From positions 1 to 16,427 of the forward strand of contig JACIWP010000032.1 of the NCBI GenBank assembly GCA_014360855.1: DNA of 16,427 bases, read 5' to 3'. The notes below the pieces were generated by a model. The model ran no database searches. It saw nothing but the letters and a program-made list of their open reading frames with translations, and was not told the origin of the DNA. Position 1 is the first letter of the stretch; each line of letters begins with the position of its first letter. The translations under genes were made by a program, and so were the position numbers. Below are positions 1 to 7,758 of this stretch, one piece after another. The stretch is from Anaerolineae bacterium (GTDB taxonomy: Bacteria; Chloroflexota; Anaerolineae; JACIWP01).

Positions 1-1
1 C

Positions 2-148
2 TCCAACCTGGACCTAGGGGCGAAGTTGCTCCTGGCCCGCAAACTGCCGCCGCTCCCTCAGCGCATCCGCGGCCGGCAGGAGGTAGCGCGCATCTTCGAG
101 ACGGCCGGCGCGCATGGGCCGGCGGAATCCCCGGAGGAACAACCATGA
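2..148 (+). CDS. hdrC: HdrC-like heterodisulfide reductase subunit C, C-terminal fragment
   Basis: An open frame enters from the left edge and ends at TGA 146-148, giving the last 48 residues of a protein that starts outside the window. The visible tail includes LGAKLLLARKLPPLPQRIRG followed by a REVARIFE-like segment. In HdrC-type iron-sulfur proteins such a basic, proline-containing tail follows the ferredoxin and helical region. The iron-sulfur cysteines would lie upstream and cannot be seen. The stop overlaps the HdrB start as ATGA (145-148), so the two genes are translationally coupled. In known complexes HdrC passes electrons between HdrA and HdrB. The call rests on the tail sequence plus the invariable HdrC-HdrB adjacency. 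It could be another HdrC relative, such as a QmoC-type soluble domain. Confidence 0.75.
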   Translation, partial: SNLDLGAKLLLARKLPPLPQRIRGRQEVARIFETAGAHGPAESPEEQP

Positions 149-1008
149 GCCGCGCCTACGCCTTCTACCCCGGCTGTACCCTGCATTCCACGGGCGTGGA
201 ATACGGGGTGTCGGCCCGGGCGGTGTGCCGGGCCTTGGGGGTGGAGCTGGTCGAGATCGAGGATTGGAACTGCTGTGGGGCTTCCTCCGCGCACAGCCTG
301 GGCGGCGAGCTGGCGGATGCCCTGCCGGCGCGCAACATCCTGCTGGCACAGCCGCAGGCACGCGATATCGCCATCCCCTGCGCCGCCTGCTACGGCCGGC
401 TTTCCAGCGCCGACCGCCGCCTGCGGGAGGATGAGGCCTTCCGCCGGCAGATGGAGGAGATCACTGGCAGGGAATATGCCGGCGCGGCGCGGCCGCGCGC
501 GCTCCTCGATATCCTGACCTCCGATTTCCCCCCGGAGGAACTGCGGGCACACCTGCGCCGGCCGCTGGTCGGCCTCCAGCCGGTGAGCTATTACGGCTGT
601 CTCCTGCTCCGCCCGCCGCAGATCGCCGGCGGCTGGGACGACACCGAGCACCCGGTCAAGCTGGACCGCCTGCTGGGACTGCTGGGGGCAGAGCCGCGCC
701 CCTGGACCTATGCCACGGACTGTTGCGGCGCCAGCATGACCCTGAACCGCGGGGACATCGTGGCCCGGCTGGTGGGCCGGCTGGTGGACGCGGCGGAGGA
801 CGCCGGCGCCAACTGCATCGTCACCGCCTGCCCGCTCTGTCAAGCGAACCTGGACGGCCGGCAGGGCCGGCGCCCTCAGCCGATGCCGGTCTTTTACGTC
901 ACCGAACTGCTGGGGCTGGCGATGGGGCTGGACGAGGTGGTCGGCCTGTTCGGCCGGCATATGGTGGACCCGCGCCCCCTTTTGCGCCGGCTGGGGTTGT
1001 TACCGTAA
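145..1008 (+). CDS. hdrB: HdrB-like CCG-domain subunit (heterodisulfide reductase subunit B)
   Basis: A 287-residue protein with two complete CCG (DUF224) domains, close to the usual HdrB length of about 290. The first has C11, C43-C44, C79 and C82 (PGCT, NCCG, CAAC). The second has C152, C193-C194, C229 and C232 (YYGC, DCCG, CPLC). In methanogen HdrB these ten cysteines bind two noncubane [4Fe-4S] clusters that cleave the CoM-S-S-CoB disulfide. Bacteria lack that substrate, so the acceptor here is unknown; a disulfide or thiol carrier is inferred. The ATG is preceded by GGAGGA at 133-138 with a 6-nt spacer and overlaps the hdrC stop. The protein has no membrane segments and should act in the cytoplasm with HdrA and HdrC. 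No cluster ligand is missing, so an active cluster pair is likely. Confidence 0.93.
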   Translation: MSRAYAFYPGCTLHSTGVEYGVSARAVCRALGVELVEIEDWNCCGASSAHSLGGELADALPARNILLAQPQARDIAIPCAACYGRLSSADRRLREDEAFRRQMEEITGREYAGAARPRALLDILTSDFPPEELRAHLRRPLVGLQPVSYYGCLLLRPPQIAGGWDDTEHPVKLDRLLGLLGAEPRPWTYATDCCGASMTLNRGDIVARLVGRLVDAAEDAGANCIVTACPLCQANLDGRQGRRPQPMPVFYVTELLGLAMGLDEVVGLFGRHMVDPRPLLRRLGLLP

Positions 1009-1016
1009 AAGGGGAG

Positions 1017-1044
1017 TTGCGCCCTGCCTGTCTCGCATTATAAT
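1017..1044 (+). promoter_or_regulatory. Predicted sigma70-type promoter for the GNAT-hdrA segment
   Basis: TTGCGC at 1017-1022 and a perfect TATAAT at 1039-1044 are separated by 16 bp. The site lies 8 nt after the hdrB stop, and the expected start near 1051 is about 57 nt upstream of the GNAT ATG. No hairpin terminator is seen between hdrB and this site, so read-through from hdrCB is also possible. Confidence 0.7.
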
Positions 1045-1107
1045 TAGCGCAACGCGGCGAAGACGTCCACACAACGGCAGAGCATGAAGAGGCCAGGGGA
1101 GGCAAAC

Positions 1108-1671
1108 ATGTTAGACCGATTGTTAAATTACCGCCACATCGAAATCCTGAAGGAAGGACCACGCGTGCTCTTCCGCCCACTGCTGGCCGACGATGCAGAG
1201 AAGCTGATCGATCTGCTGTCGCGCGTCAGCCCGGAGGACAAGGAATATTTTCGCTTTGATATTTCCACCCCCGAATCCATCATGCAGTGGTGCAAAAACA
1301 TCGATTATTCCCGCATTTTCCCCCTCATCGCGCTGGTCAATGAGCGCATTGTGGGGCTGTCCACGCTGTTCGTGGGGGAGAATTATACCCGGCATATTGC
1401 CTGGATCCATATTTATCTCGACAAGGAATTCCGCCGGCGCGGCATCGGCACCGCCATGATCCGCTCCCAAGTCGACATCGCCCGTATGATGGGGCTCCAG
1501 CAGGTCATCGCCGAGGTCGCTGTCACCCAGCCCAAAGTGATCCGCGCCTTCGAGGAGTTGGGCTTCAAGCTGGAGTACCAGCATCGCGACTATTTCATCA
1601 CCCATGATGGGGAGACGTATGATATGGCGGTGCTGGTGATGTACCTCGCCGACCACCGCGGCGAGTTCTGA
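1108..1671 (+). CDS. Pat-like GNAT acetyltransferase
   Basis: A 187-residue single-domain GNAT protein. The acetyl-CoA pyrophosphate-binding motif A is R109-RRGIG-114 (Q/RxxGxG/A), after a beta-strand with AWIHIYLDKEF. The C-terminal FEELGFK segment is the usual motif B. The N-terminal stretch LSRVSPEDKEYFRF and the later IDYSRIFPLIAL resemble the GNAT domain of Pat/YfiQ protein lysine acetyltransferases, so an enzyme-modifying role is more likely than small-molecule acetylation, though this is inferred. Start chosen at 1108 because AGGGGAGG (1095-1102) lies 5 nt upstream; an in-frame ATG at 1084 lacks such a site. It is the first gene after the internal promoter and lies 25 nt before hdrA. 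It contains only one GCCGGC hexamer, unlike its neighbours, and looks more AT-rich, a possible sign of different origin. Confidence 0.85.
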   Translation: MLDRLLNYRHIEILKEGPRVLFRPLLADDAEKLIDLLSRVSPEDKEYFRFDISTPESIMQWCKNIDYSRIFPLIALVNERIVGLSTLFVGENYTRHIAWIHIYLDKEFRRRGIGTAMIRSQVDIARMMGLQQVIAEVAVTQPKVIRAFEELGFKLEYQHRDYFITHDGETYDMAVLVMYLADHRGEF

Positions 1672-1696
1672 GCCGGCGAATGGGGAACGCATAGAG

Positions 1697-4600
1697 ATGC
1701 CGCTGTCTGCTCGGGACGAGCACCTGGAACGCGTGGATGTCGCTGTCATCGGCGCCGGCATCGTCGGCCTGCAGGCCGCCTTCCTGCTGACCAGCCTGGG
1801 CCGGCGGGTCGCCCTGCTCGACACCGCCCCCTGGATCGGCGGTTCCTTCCATCTGCTGGACCGCACCTTCCCCACCGATTCGTGCGGGTTGTGCTTCATG
1901 GAGGCAGGCCTCTCGCCAACCTTCTGCCCCACCCTGGAGAGCGCCCGCAATCCCCTGCTGTCCATTCATCCACTGACCCAGGTCGCCGCAGTGGAGGGCC
2001 GGGCCGGCGATTTCCGCCTGACGCTCCGCCAGCTCCCCCGCTATGTGGACCCGGCCCGCTGTACCGCCTGCGGGGAGTGCCTGGCCGTTTGCCCCGTGTC
2101 GAGGCCATCTTTCGATGAAGGCGCCCTCGCCCCCCGACAGGCCATCTATCGGCCACCCTGGCGGGCGGTGCCGCGCGCCTTTGTCATTGACCCACTGCTC
2201 TGCACCCACTGCGGCGCTTGTGTGGAGGCCTGCCCCGAGGGCGCCGTGGACCTGGATATGCCGGCACAGACCCTGACCCTGCACGCCGGCGCCGTGATCA
2301 CCGCGCCGGGCTTCGAGCCTTTTCCAGCGGAGCGCAAGGGGGAATACGGATTCGGTGTGCTGGACAATGTGGTGACCAGCCTCCAGTTCGAGCGTATGAT
2401 CAGCTTCTCAGGCAGTACGCGGGGCCGGCTGGTGCGTCCATCGGATGGCCGGCCGGCGCGCCGGCTGGCGTTCATTAGCTGTGTCGGCTCGCGCGACGTG
2501 AGCGTTGGCCGCCCGTACTGCTCCTCCATCTGCTGTATGATCACCGCCAAGCAGGCCGCCATCTCCCGGGAGCTGGATGCGCAGGCCTCCTGCACCGTGT
2601 TCTACATTGACCTGCGCGCGCAGGGCCGGGACGATGAGTATTATATGGCCCGCCGGCTGAACGCTCCCGGCATCCGCTACGTGCGATGTCAGGTCTCCAC
2701 CATCAAGCAGTCCCAGCGCACCCGCGACGTCATCATCGAATACTGGGACGAGGCCGGCCAGCGTCGGGAGGAATCCTTCGACCTGGCGGTGCTGGCGGTG
2801 GGATTCGGGCCGCCGGCGGAAGCCGCCGCGCTGGCGCGGGCATTGGGGATCGAGCTGAATGAGCTGGGCTTCGCGCGCACCGCCACCCTCCGGCCGGCCG
2901 AAAGCTCGCGGCCGGGCGTGTTCGCCGCCGGCGCGTTCCGCGAGCCGAAGGATATCGTCCACAGCGTGGTGGAGGCCGGCGCCGCGGCGGCCCTGGCCGC
3001 AACATTGACGCCGGCCGCTCCTCTCGCCGCGGAAGAAGCCCCGCCGCTACGGCCGGGGCTGGAAGATGAACCGCCGCGATTGGGCATTTTCCTGGGGGAG
3101 GCCGGCCGGCAGTACGCCGCACTGCTGGAAAACCTGGAGCGCCACCTGCGCCGGCTGAGAAGTGTGGCGCGGGTGGAGCGCATCCCCTCGCTGGCCTCGC
3201 CGGCCGGCCGGGACGCCCTGCTCCAGCGCGCCAGCGAGGCCGGCCTGAACCGGCTGGTCATCGTGGACGCGTCTCCACGCTTCGCGCCGGCCGCGGAGGC
3301 GAACCTGGGACAGGTCCTGCGCGGCCTGGGCCTGCCCGACTCGGCCGTCGAGCCGGTGGATATGGACCCATGGCCGCCGGCCGGTTGTGACATGCCGGCC
3401 CGCTCCGTCAATGGGCTTTGGGACAGCGTGCGCATGGCGGCGGCCGGCCTCCTGCGCCGGCCTCTCACGCCGCGCCCGGCGGTCGCAGTTTCCCCGACAC
3501 CACCGGCCGCCGAATCCCTGGATGCCGTGGTGATAGGGGGAGGGGCGGCCGGCATCTCGGCGGCGCTGACCATGGCGGAGCTGGGACTGCGCGTCCTGCT
3601 GGTCGAGCAGTCACCGCACCTGGGCGGGCATCTGCGGGAGCTTGCCGGCGCCCTCGACGGAGAAGAGCCGGCGGAGTGGCTTGCGGAGCGCATCCAGCGG
3701 ATGGAACAGGCCGGCGTCCGCGTGCGCACCCATACCACCGTTATCCGCGCTTCTCGCCAACCGGATGACAGCTATTTGCTGGAGCTGGCGTCGCCGGAGG
3801 GGCAGGGACAGGTGCAGGCCAGCGCGCTGGTCATTGCCGCGGGAAGCCTGCCGGCGCAACCCTCCAGCTTCAGCTATGGACAGGACCAGCGCGTGATGAC
3901 GCAGGATGAGCTGGCGCGCCGGCTGGAGGCCGGCGAGGACCCCGGCGATGTGATCATGATCCAGTGCGTCGAGTCGCGCACCGCCGAACGCCCTTACTGC
4001 AGTCGCACCTGCTGTGCGCAGGCACTGCGACATGCCCTGCGGATTAAAGAGGCCTGGCCGGCGCGGCAGGTGGTCATCCTGTACCGCGATCTGCGCGCCT
4101 TTGGGCACTATGAGCTGGATTATCTGGCGGCGCGCCGCGCCGGCGTGCGCTTCGTCCGCTACGAGCCGCATCGGCCGCCGCAGGTGCGTGCCCATACCGC
4201 CGGCCGCCTGGAGGTCGAGGTGATGGATGCCCTGCTGGGCCAGCCCATACGCCTGCCGGCCGATTCCCTGGTGTTGAGCGTCGGGGTGACGCCGGCGGCA
4301 CTGCCCCACTGGTTACAGGAGCTGGGCGTGCCGGTGCATGCCGATGGCTTCCTGATCCCTGAGCACCTGAAGATGCGTCCGCTGAGCCTGGGCAAGCCCG
4401 GCATATTTGCCTGCGGCGCAGTGCTGGGCCCCTGTTTTGCGGAGGAGGCTGTCCTGCAGGGACAGGCGGCTGCCGCCCACGCGGCGGCCTATCTCGCGGA
4501 GCGGACCCGCCGGCGCGCGGCAGTGGAAAGCGTTGCCTTCGTCAACGAGCGGCTGTGCTCCGGCTGTGAGCTGTGCGTGCGTGCCTGCCCCTTCGAGGCC

Positions 4601-4795
4601 AGGGTGATGAACGTCGAACGGCATGTAGCGGAGGTGCGGGCGGCCTTTTGTGCCGGCTGTGGCACCTGCGCCATGGTATGTCCCAACGGCGCCTCGCAAC
4701 AGCGGCTGTTCGAGACGCCGGCTGTGCTCCAGGTCATTGACGCCGCTCTCGACAGCCTGTGGGAGGCGCCGCTCCCGGAGGAGAAACCATGCTAG
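1697..4795 (+). CDS. hdrA: Fused double HdrA-like FAD/iron-sulfur subunit
   Basis: 1032 residues, far longer than a usual HdrA (about 650), built from two HdrA-like halves. Half one: Rossmann FAD motif VAVIGAGIVG (about 15-24), a DSCGLC cysteine cluster near 60-66, an inserted two-cluster ferredoxin (C122, C125, C128, C132; C169, C172, C175, C179) and the HdrA hallmark YCSSICC at 274-280. Residues about 459-560 (GIFLGEAGRQY, GLNRLVIVDASPRF) resemble the HdrA N-terminal domain but have lost its cysteines. Half two: second FAD motif IGGGAAG (613-619), YCSRTCC (C768, C772, C773), no inserted ferredoxin, and a C-terminal two-cluster ferredoxin (C954, C957, C960, C964; C985, C988, C991, C995). HdrA is the flavin site of electron bifurcation in methanogens. 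The layout recalls QmoA plus QmoB of sulfate reducers joined in one chain. The ribosome site is weak (GGGGAA at 1682). The end overlaps the next gene by 7 nt. Confidence 0.92.
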   Translation: MPLSARDEHLERVDVAVIGAGIVGLQAAFLLTSLGRRVALLDTAPWIGGSFHLLDRTFPTDSCGLCFMEAGLSPTFCPTLESARNPLLSIHPLTQVAAVEGRAGDFRLTLRQLPRYVDPARCTACGECLAVCPVSRPSFDEGALAPRQAIYRPPWRAVPRAFVIDPLLCTHCGACVEACPEGAVDLDMPAQTLTLHAGAVITAPGFEPFPAERKGEYGFGVLDNVVTSLQFERMISFSGSTRGRLVRPSDGRPARRLAFISCVGSRDVSVGRPYCSSICCMITAKQAAISRELDAQASCTVFYIDLRAQGRDDEYYMARRLNAPGIRYVRCQVSTIKQSQRTRDVIIEYWDEAGQRREESFDLAVLAVGFGPPAEAAALARALGIELNELGFARTATLRPAESSRPGVFAAGAFREPKDIVHSVVEAGAAAALAATLTPAAPLAAEEAPPLRPGLEDEPPRLGIFLGEAGRQYAALLENLERHLRRLRSVARVERIPSLASPAGRDALLQRASEAGLNRLVIVDASPRFAPAAEANLGQVLRGLGLPDSAVEPVDMDPWPPAGCDMPARSVNGLWDSVRMAAAGLLRRPLTPRPAVAVSPTPPAAESLDAVVIGGGAAGISAALTMAELGLRVLLVEQSPHLGGHLRELAGALDGEEPAEWLAERIQRMEQAGVRVRTHTTVIRASRQPDDSYLLELASPEGQGQVQASALVIAAGSLPAQPSSFSYGQDQRVMTQDELARRLEAGEDPGDVIMIQCVESRTAERPYCSRTCCAQALRHALRIKEAWPARQVVILYRDLRAFGHYELDYLAARRAGVRFVRYEPHRPPQVRAHTAGRLEVEVMDALLGQPIRLPADSLVLSVGVTPAALPHWLQELGVPVHADGFLIPEHLKMRPLSLGKPGIFACGAVLGPCFAEEAVLQGQAAAAHAAAYLAERTRRRAAVESVAFVNERLCSGCELCVRACPFEARVMNVERHVAEVRAAFCAGCGTCAMVCPNGASQQRLFETPAVLQVIDAALDSLWEAPLPEEKPC

Positions 4796-5496
4796 TCCGT
4801 CACTATATGACACCCAACCCGGTGACCATCCTGCCCACCGCCTCGGTGGAGGATGCCTTCTACATCATGCACGAGAAGGGGGTGCACCACCTGCCGGTGC
4901 AGGATTACGCCGGCAGGCTGGTGGGCTTCGTGGCCGAACACGATCTCCTATTGGTCTCCCCCTCCCCAACCGCGGCTATCACCCTGCACGAGATGCTGTA
5001 TCAACTGGCCCAGGTGAAGATTTCCAGCATTATGAGCGAGCATCCCGTCACCGTGGATGCCGACGCCCCGCTGGAAGAGGCCGCACGGCTGATGGTAGAG
5101 CATAAGCTGGATGCCCTGCCGGTGCTCAGCCAGGGGGAACTGGTGGGCATTATCACCGAGACCGATATTTTCCAGGTGTTCCTGGAGGTGCTGGATACCC
5201 CGGTGCCGGCGGTGCGGCTTTCCATGCTTATCCCCGATGAAAAGGGAGTCATCGCCTATCTCTGCCGGCATATTGCGGCCGCCGGTGGGAACATCCTCAG
5301 CGCCGGCGAGTTTCACGGCCCCAAGCCCGGCACACGTCAGCTCACCCTACGCATCGCCGAAGTGCCGCTGGAACAGGTGCGCGCCATCGCGGAACGGGCT
5401 GTGCAGGAGCGTGGATTTGTCCTGCTGGATATCCGGGAATGCGCGCCGGCGGAGAAGGCCGGCCCTGCCGAGGCCGGGCCGGCTGGAAAGGAGTAA
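4789..5496 (+). CDS. CBS-CBS-ACT domain regulatory protein, copy 1 (AcuB-like)
   Basis: 235 residues with two CBS domains (about 5-60 and 78-135; MTPNPVTI and MSEHPVTV starts, GIITETDIF end) and an ACT-like domain (about 143-220; MLIPDEKGVIAYLCRHIAAAGGNI). CBS pairs usually bind adenosine nucleotides such as AMP, ATP or SAM, and ACT domains bind small metabolites; the actual ligand is not readable. The architecture matches Bacillus AcuB, which sits with an acetyltransferase gene. Start chosen at 4789, where GGAGGAG (4777-4783) is 5 nt upstream; the start lies inside the hdrA end, so the two are translationally coupled. It is closely similar in plan to the next gene, indicating a tandem duplication. 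A likely role is sensing energy charge for the redox complex or its acetyltransferase; this is inferred. An Ala/Gly/Glu-rich tail follows the ACT domain. Confidence 0.88.
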   Translation: MLVRHYMTPNPVTILPTASVEDAFYIMHEKGVHHLPVQDYAGRLVGFVAEHDLLLVSPSPTAAITLHEMLYQLAQVKISSIMSEHPVTVDADAPLEEAARLMVEHKLDALPVLSQGELVGIITETDIFQVFLEVLDTPVPAVRLSMLIPDEKGVIAYLCRHIAAAGGNILSAGEFHGPKPGTRQLTLRIAEVPLEQVRAIAERAVQERGFVLLDIRECAPAEKAGPAEAGPAGKE

Positions 5497-5502
5497 GAGC
5501 AG

Positions 5503-6150
5503 ATGTTAGTTGCGGAACGCATGTCACGCCAGCCTGTGGCGGTCTCTCCCGACCTGCCCCTGCCGGAGGCACTGCGCCTGATGCGCGAAAAACGGGTGCG
5601 CCGCCTGCCGGTCGTGGACGAAAGCGGCCGACTCATCGGCATTGTCTCGGAAAAGGACCTGCTGTACGCCGCGCCCTCGCCGGCGACCACCCTCAGCATT
5701 TACGAAATGCAGTACCTCCTGACGCGCATCACTGTGAAGGATGTGATGACCAGCGAGGTCTTCACAGTGCGCGAATCCAATACCATTGAAGAAGCGGCCC
5801 GCCTGATGGTACAGCACAAGATCGGCGGTCTGCCGGTGGTGGACGACGCCGGCAAGCTCATCGGCATCATCACCGAGACCGATCTGTTCAAGACCTTCCT
5901 GGAACTGCTGGGCGGTTGGGAGCACGGGGTGCGCGCCACCGTGCTCATTCTGGACCAGAAGGGCGAGCTGTGCCGGCTGGCCGAAGTCATCGCCGGCATA
6001 GGCGGCAACATCGTCAGCCTGGGCACGTTTATGGGCGAGGACCCGGCCACCCGTCAGATACTCTTGAAGATCGCGGATGTCGGCATCGAGGAGCTGACCC
6101 AGGCATTACAGCCGGCGGTGCTGAAAGTCCTGGACATCCGCGAGACCTGA
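5503..6150 (+). CDS. CBS-CBS-ACT domain regulatory protein, copy 2 (AcuB-like)
   Basis: 215 residues with the same plan as the preceding gene: CBS 1 (about 4-60; MSRQPVAV to GIVSEKDLL), CBS 2 (about 78-135; MTSEVFTV to GIITETDLF) and an ACT-like domain (about 142-212; VLILDQKGELCRLAEVIAGIGGNI). Both copies share the linker pattern of SPxxxTLxEMxYLL between the CBS domains. The gene begins 6 nt after the previous stop with AAAGGAG (5487-5493) upstream, so the two are co-translated and could form heteromers. The CBS cores are intact in both copies, suggesting that neither is decaying. It lacks the Ala/Gly-rich tail of copy 1. A regulatory role in nucleotide sensing is known for the family; the target here is unknown. 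Confidence 0.88.
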   Translation: MLVAERMSRQPVAVSPDLPLPEALRLMREKRVRRLPVVDESGRLIGIVSEKDLLYAAPSPATTLSIYEMQYLLTRITVKDVMTSEVFTVRESNTIEEAARLMVQHKIGGLPVVDDAGKLIGIITETDLFKTFLELLGGWEHGVRATVLILDQKGELCRLAEVIAGIGGNIVSLGTFMGEDPATRQILLKIADVGIEELTQALQPAVLKVLDIRET

Positions 6151-6164
6151 TCCTGGGAGGAAAT

Positions 6165-6587
6165 ATGGCTGATTTCGAGCCGCGCATCGTGGCCTTCCTG
6201 TGCAACTGGTGCACCTACACGGCGGCAGACCTGGCCGGCACCTCGCGCCTGCAGTACCCGCCCAATGTGCGCGTCATCCGGCTGATGTGCACCGGCGCCC
6301 TGGACCCGGTCTACGTCTCCAAAGCCCTGCTGGAGGGGGCGGATGGGGTGCTCATCGGCGGGTGCCATCCTGGCGACTGCCATTATCAGAGCGGCAACTA
6401 CAAGGCCCGCCGGCGCATCGCCATCCTGCACACCATCCTGGCTCAGCTCGGCTTCGACCCCCAGCGGGTCTGGCTGAGATGGATCAGCGCCAGCGAGGGC
6501 CAGCGCTTTGCCGACACGGTCACCGAGATGGTGGAGCATCTCCGCCGGCTGGGCCCCAATCCCATGCGCGAGCTTCCCATGAGCTGA
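6165..6587 (+). CDS. mvhD: MvhD-like iron-sulfur electron transfer subunit
   Basis: 140 residues, the normal length for the MvhD/FlpD family. The diagnostic cysteines are present: C13 and C16 (FLCNWCTY), C42 (LMCTGALDP), C67 and C72 (GGCHPGDCHY). In methanogens MvhD carries a [2Fe-2S] cluster and passes electrons from a hydrogenase or formate dehydrogenase to the HdrA flavin. Here it lies between the HdrA/CBS genes and the FdhB-like gene, fitting the same bridging role. The start is set by GGGAGG at 6155-6160, 4 nt before ATG, 14 nt after the CBS stop. No hydrogenase large or small subunit is present in the window, so the electron source must be the FdhB-like protein, an unseen partner or free carriers. 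Assignment is firm; the physiological donor is inferred. Confidence 0.93.
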   Translation: MADFEPRIVAFLCNWCTYTAADLAGTSRLQYPPNVRVIRLMCTGALDPVYVSKALLEGADGVLIGGCHPGDCHYQSGNYKARRRIAILHTILAQLGFDPQRVWLRWISASEGQRFADTVTEMVEHLRRLGPNPMRELPMS

Positions 6588-6616
6588 AACACCGGACATC
6601 GAGGTCACGAGATACG

Positions 6617-7729
6617 ATGGCGATCCAAACCTGGTTACCTATAGAAGGGGAAGATGTCGCCGGCGCCCTGCGGAAATTCCTGGCCGGACTGCTGACCGCG
6701 GGGTATGTGGATGCCCTGCTGGTGCCGTGCCGGCTGGTCGGCGAGGAAGCGGTCACGCCGGCGCTGGTGGAGTCACCCGAGGCCCTGGAGGTCTGTGAGC
6801 CGCTGGCGCCGGTGATGTCCCACAATATGGCGGTCATGGCCGGCCGGCTGACGGTGATGGACACCGGCCGGCGTGTGGGCGTCTGGCTCCGCCCCTGCGA
6901 ACTGCGCGCCCTCATCGAGCTGACCAAACTGCACCAGGCCACGCTGGACCATATCCTCACCATTGGGGTGGACTGTTTGGGCACCTACGAGCTGGCCGAC
7001 TACGCCGCCATGGTGCGCGCCGGCAAACAGCCGGCGGAGCTGTGGCGGGGCGCCGCCGATGGAGAAGCCGTGCCGGCGGACGGCTATGTCCTGCGCAGTG
7101 CCTGCCGCATGTGCGAATACCCGACGGCCGCCGGCGCCGACATCCGCATCGGCCTGTTGGGCCTGGATTTCCCGCGGCAGGTGCTGGTGGAGAGCGAGGA
7201 GCCTTTGCCGGTGGAACTGCCGCCGGCAGAGATGCCGGCGCGCCGGCAGGAGGTGCTGGAACGGGTGCGGGAGCGGCGCACAGCGGAACGCGATGCGGTA
7301 TTCGCCGCCTGGCGGGCGGAGGTGCCGGATCTGCGCCGGCTGGCCGAACGCTTCGCCACCTGCATCCGCTGTCACAACTGCATGGTGGCCTGCCCCATCT
7401 GCTACTGCAAGGAGTGCATTTTCCGCACTCCCACCTTCGACCATGAACCGGAACAGTACTTCCGCTGGGCGGAGCGCCGCGGCGTCCTCCGCATGCCTAC
7501 CGACACCCTGCTGTTTCACATCACCCGGCTGAATCACATGGCCACATCCTGTGTGGGATGCGGGCTGTGCGAGAGCGCCTGCCCGAGCCACCTGCCGGTG
7601 GCGACGTTGTTCCGCTCGGTCGCGCAGTCGGTGCAGGCCTTGTTCAATTATGAGGCCGGCCGCAGTCTGGAGGATGAACTGCCGCTGGCCACCTTCCGCG
7701 AGGATGAGCTGACCGATTTGGGGAAATAA
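6617..7729 (+). CDS. FdhB/FrhB-family flavin and iron-sulfur subunit
   Basis: 370 residues. The N-terminal two thirds carry features of the coenzyme F420 hydrogenase/dehydrogenase beta family: LRPCELRALIEL with C94, GVDCLGTYE with C120, and CRMCEYP (C163, C166) followed by ADIRIGLLGLD. The C-terminal third binds iron-sulfur clusters: CIRCHNCMVACP (C249, C252, C255, C259) running into CYCKEC (C262, C264, C267), typical of FdhB, and CVGCGLCESACP (C312, C315, C318, C322). FdhB and FrhB use FAD to exchange electrons with F420. Whether this protein uses F420, NAD(P)H or only relays electrons cannot be read. No catalytic FdhA gene is present. The ATG at 6617 has only a weak, distant GAGGT (6601-6605). 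Position next to mvhD fits an electron-input port to HdrA. Confidence 0.85.
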   Translation: MAIQTWLPIEGEDVAGALRKFLAGLLTAGYVDALLVPCRLVGEEAVTPALVESPEALEVCEPLAPVMSHNMAVMAGRLTVMDTGRRVGVWLRPCELRALIELTKLHQATLDHILTIGVDCLGTYELADYAAMVRAGKQPAELWRGAADGEAVPADGYVLRSACRMCEYPTAAGADIRIGLLGLDFPRQVLVESEEPLPVELPPAEMPARRQEVLERVRERRTAERDAVFAAWRAEVPDLRRLAERFATCIRCHNCMVACPICYCKECIFRTPTFDHEPEQYFRWAERRGVLRMPTDTLLFHITRLNHMATSCVGCGLCESACPSHLPVATLFRSVAQSVQALFNYEAGRSLEDELPLATFREDELTDLGK

Positions 7730-7758
7730 GAGCGCAATAGATTAGGAGGAGAGCAGGG

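Noticed and set aside
6200..6616. Upstream in-frame extension of the FdhB-like gene
   Set aside because: It would overlap nearly all of mvhD, and the translated extension is low-complexity; the ATG at 6617 begins the family-like sequence.
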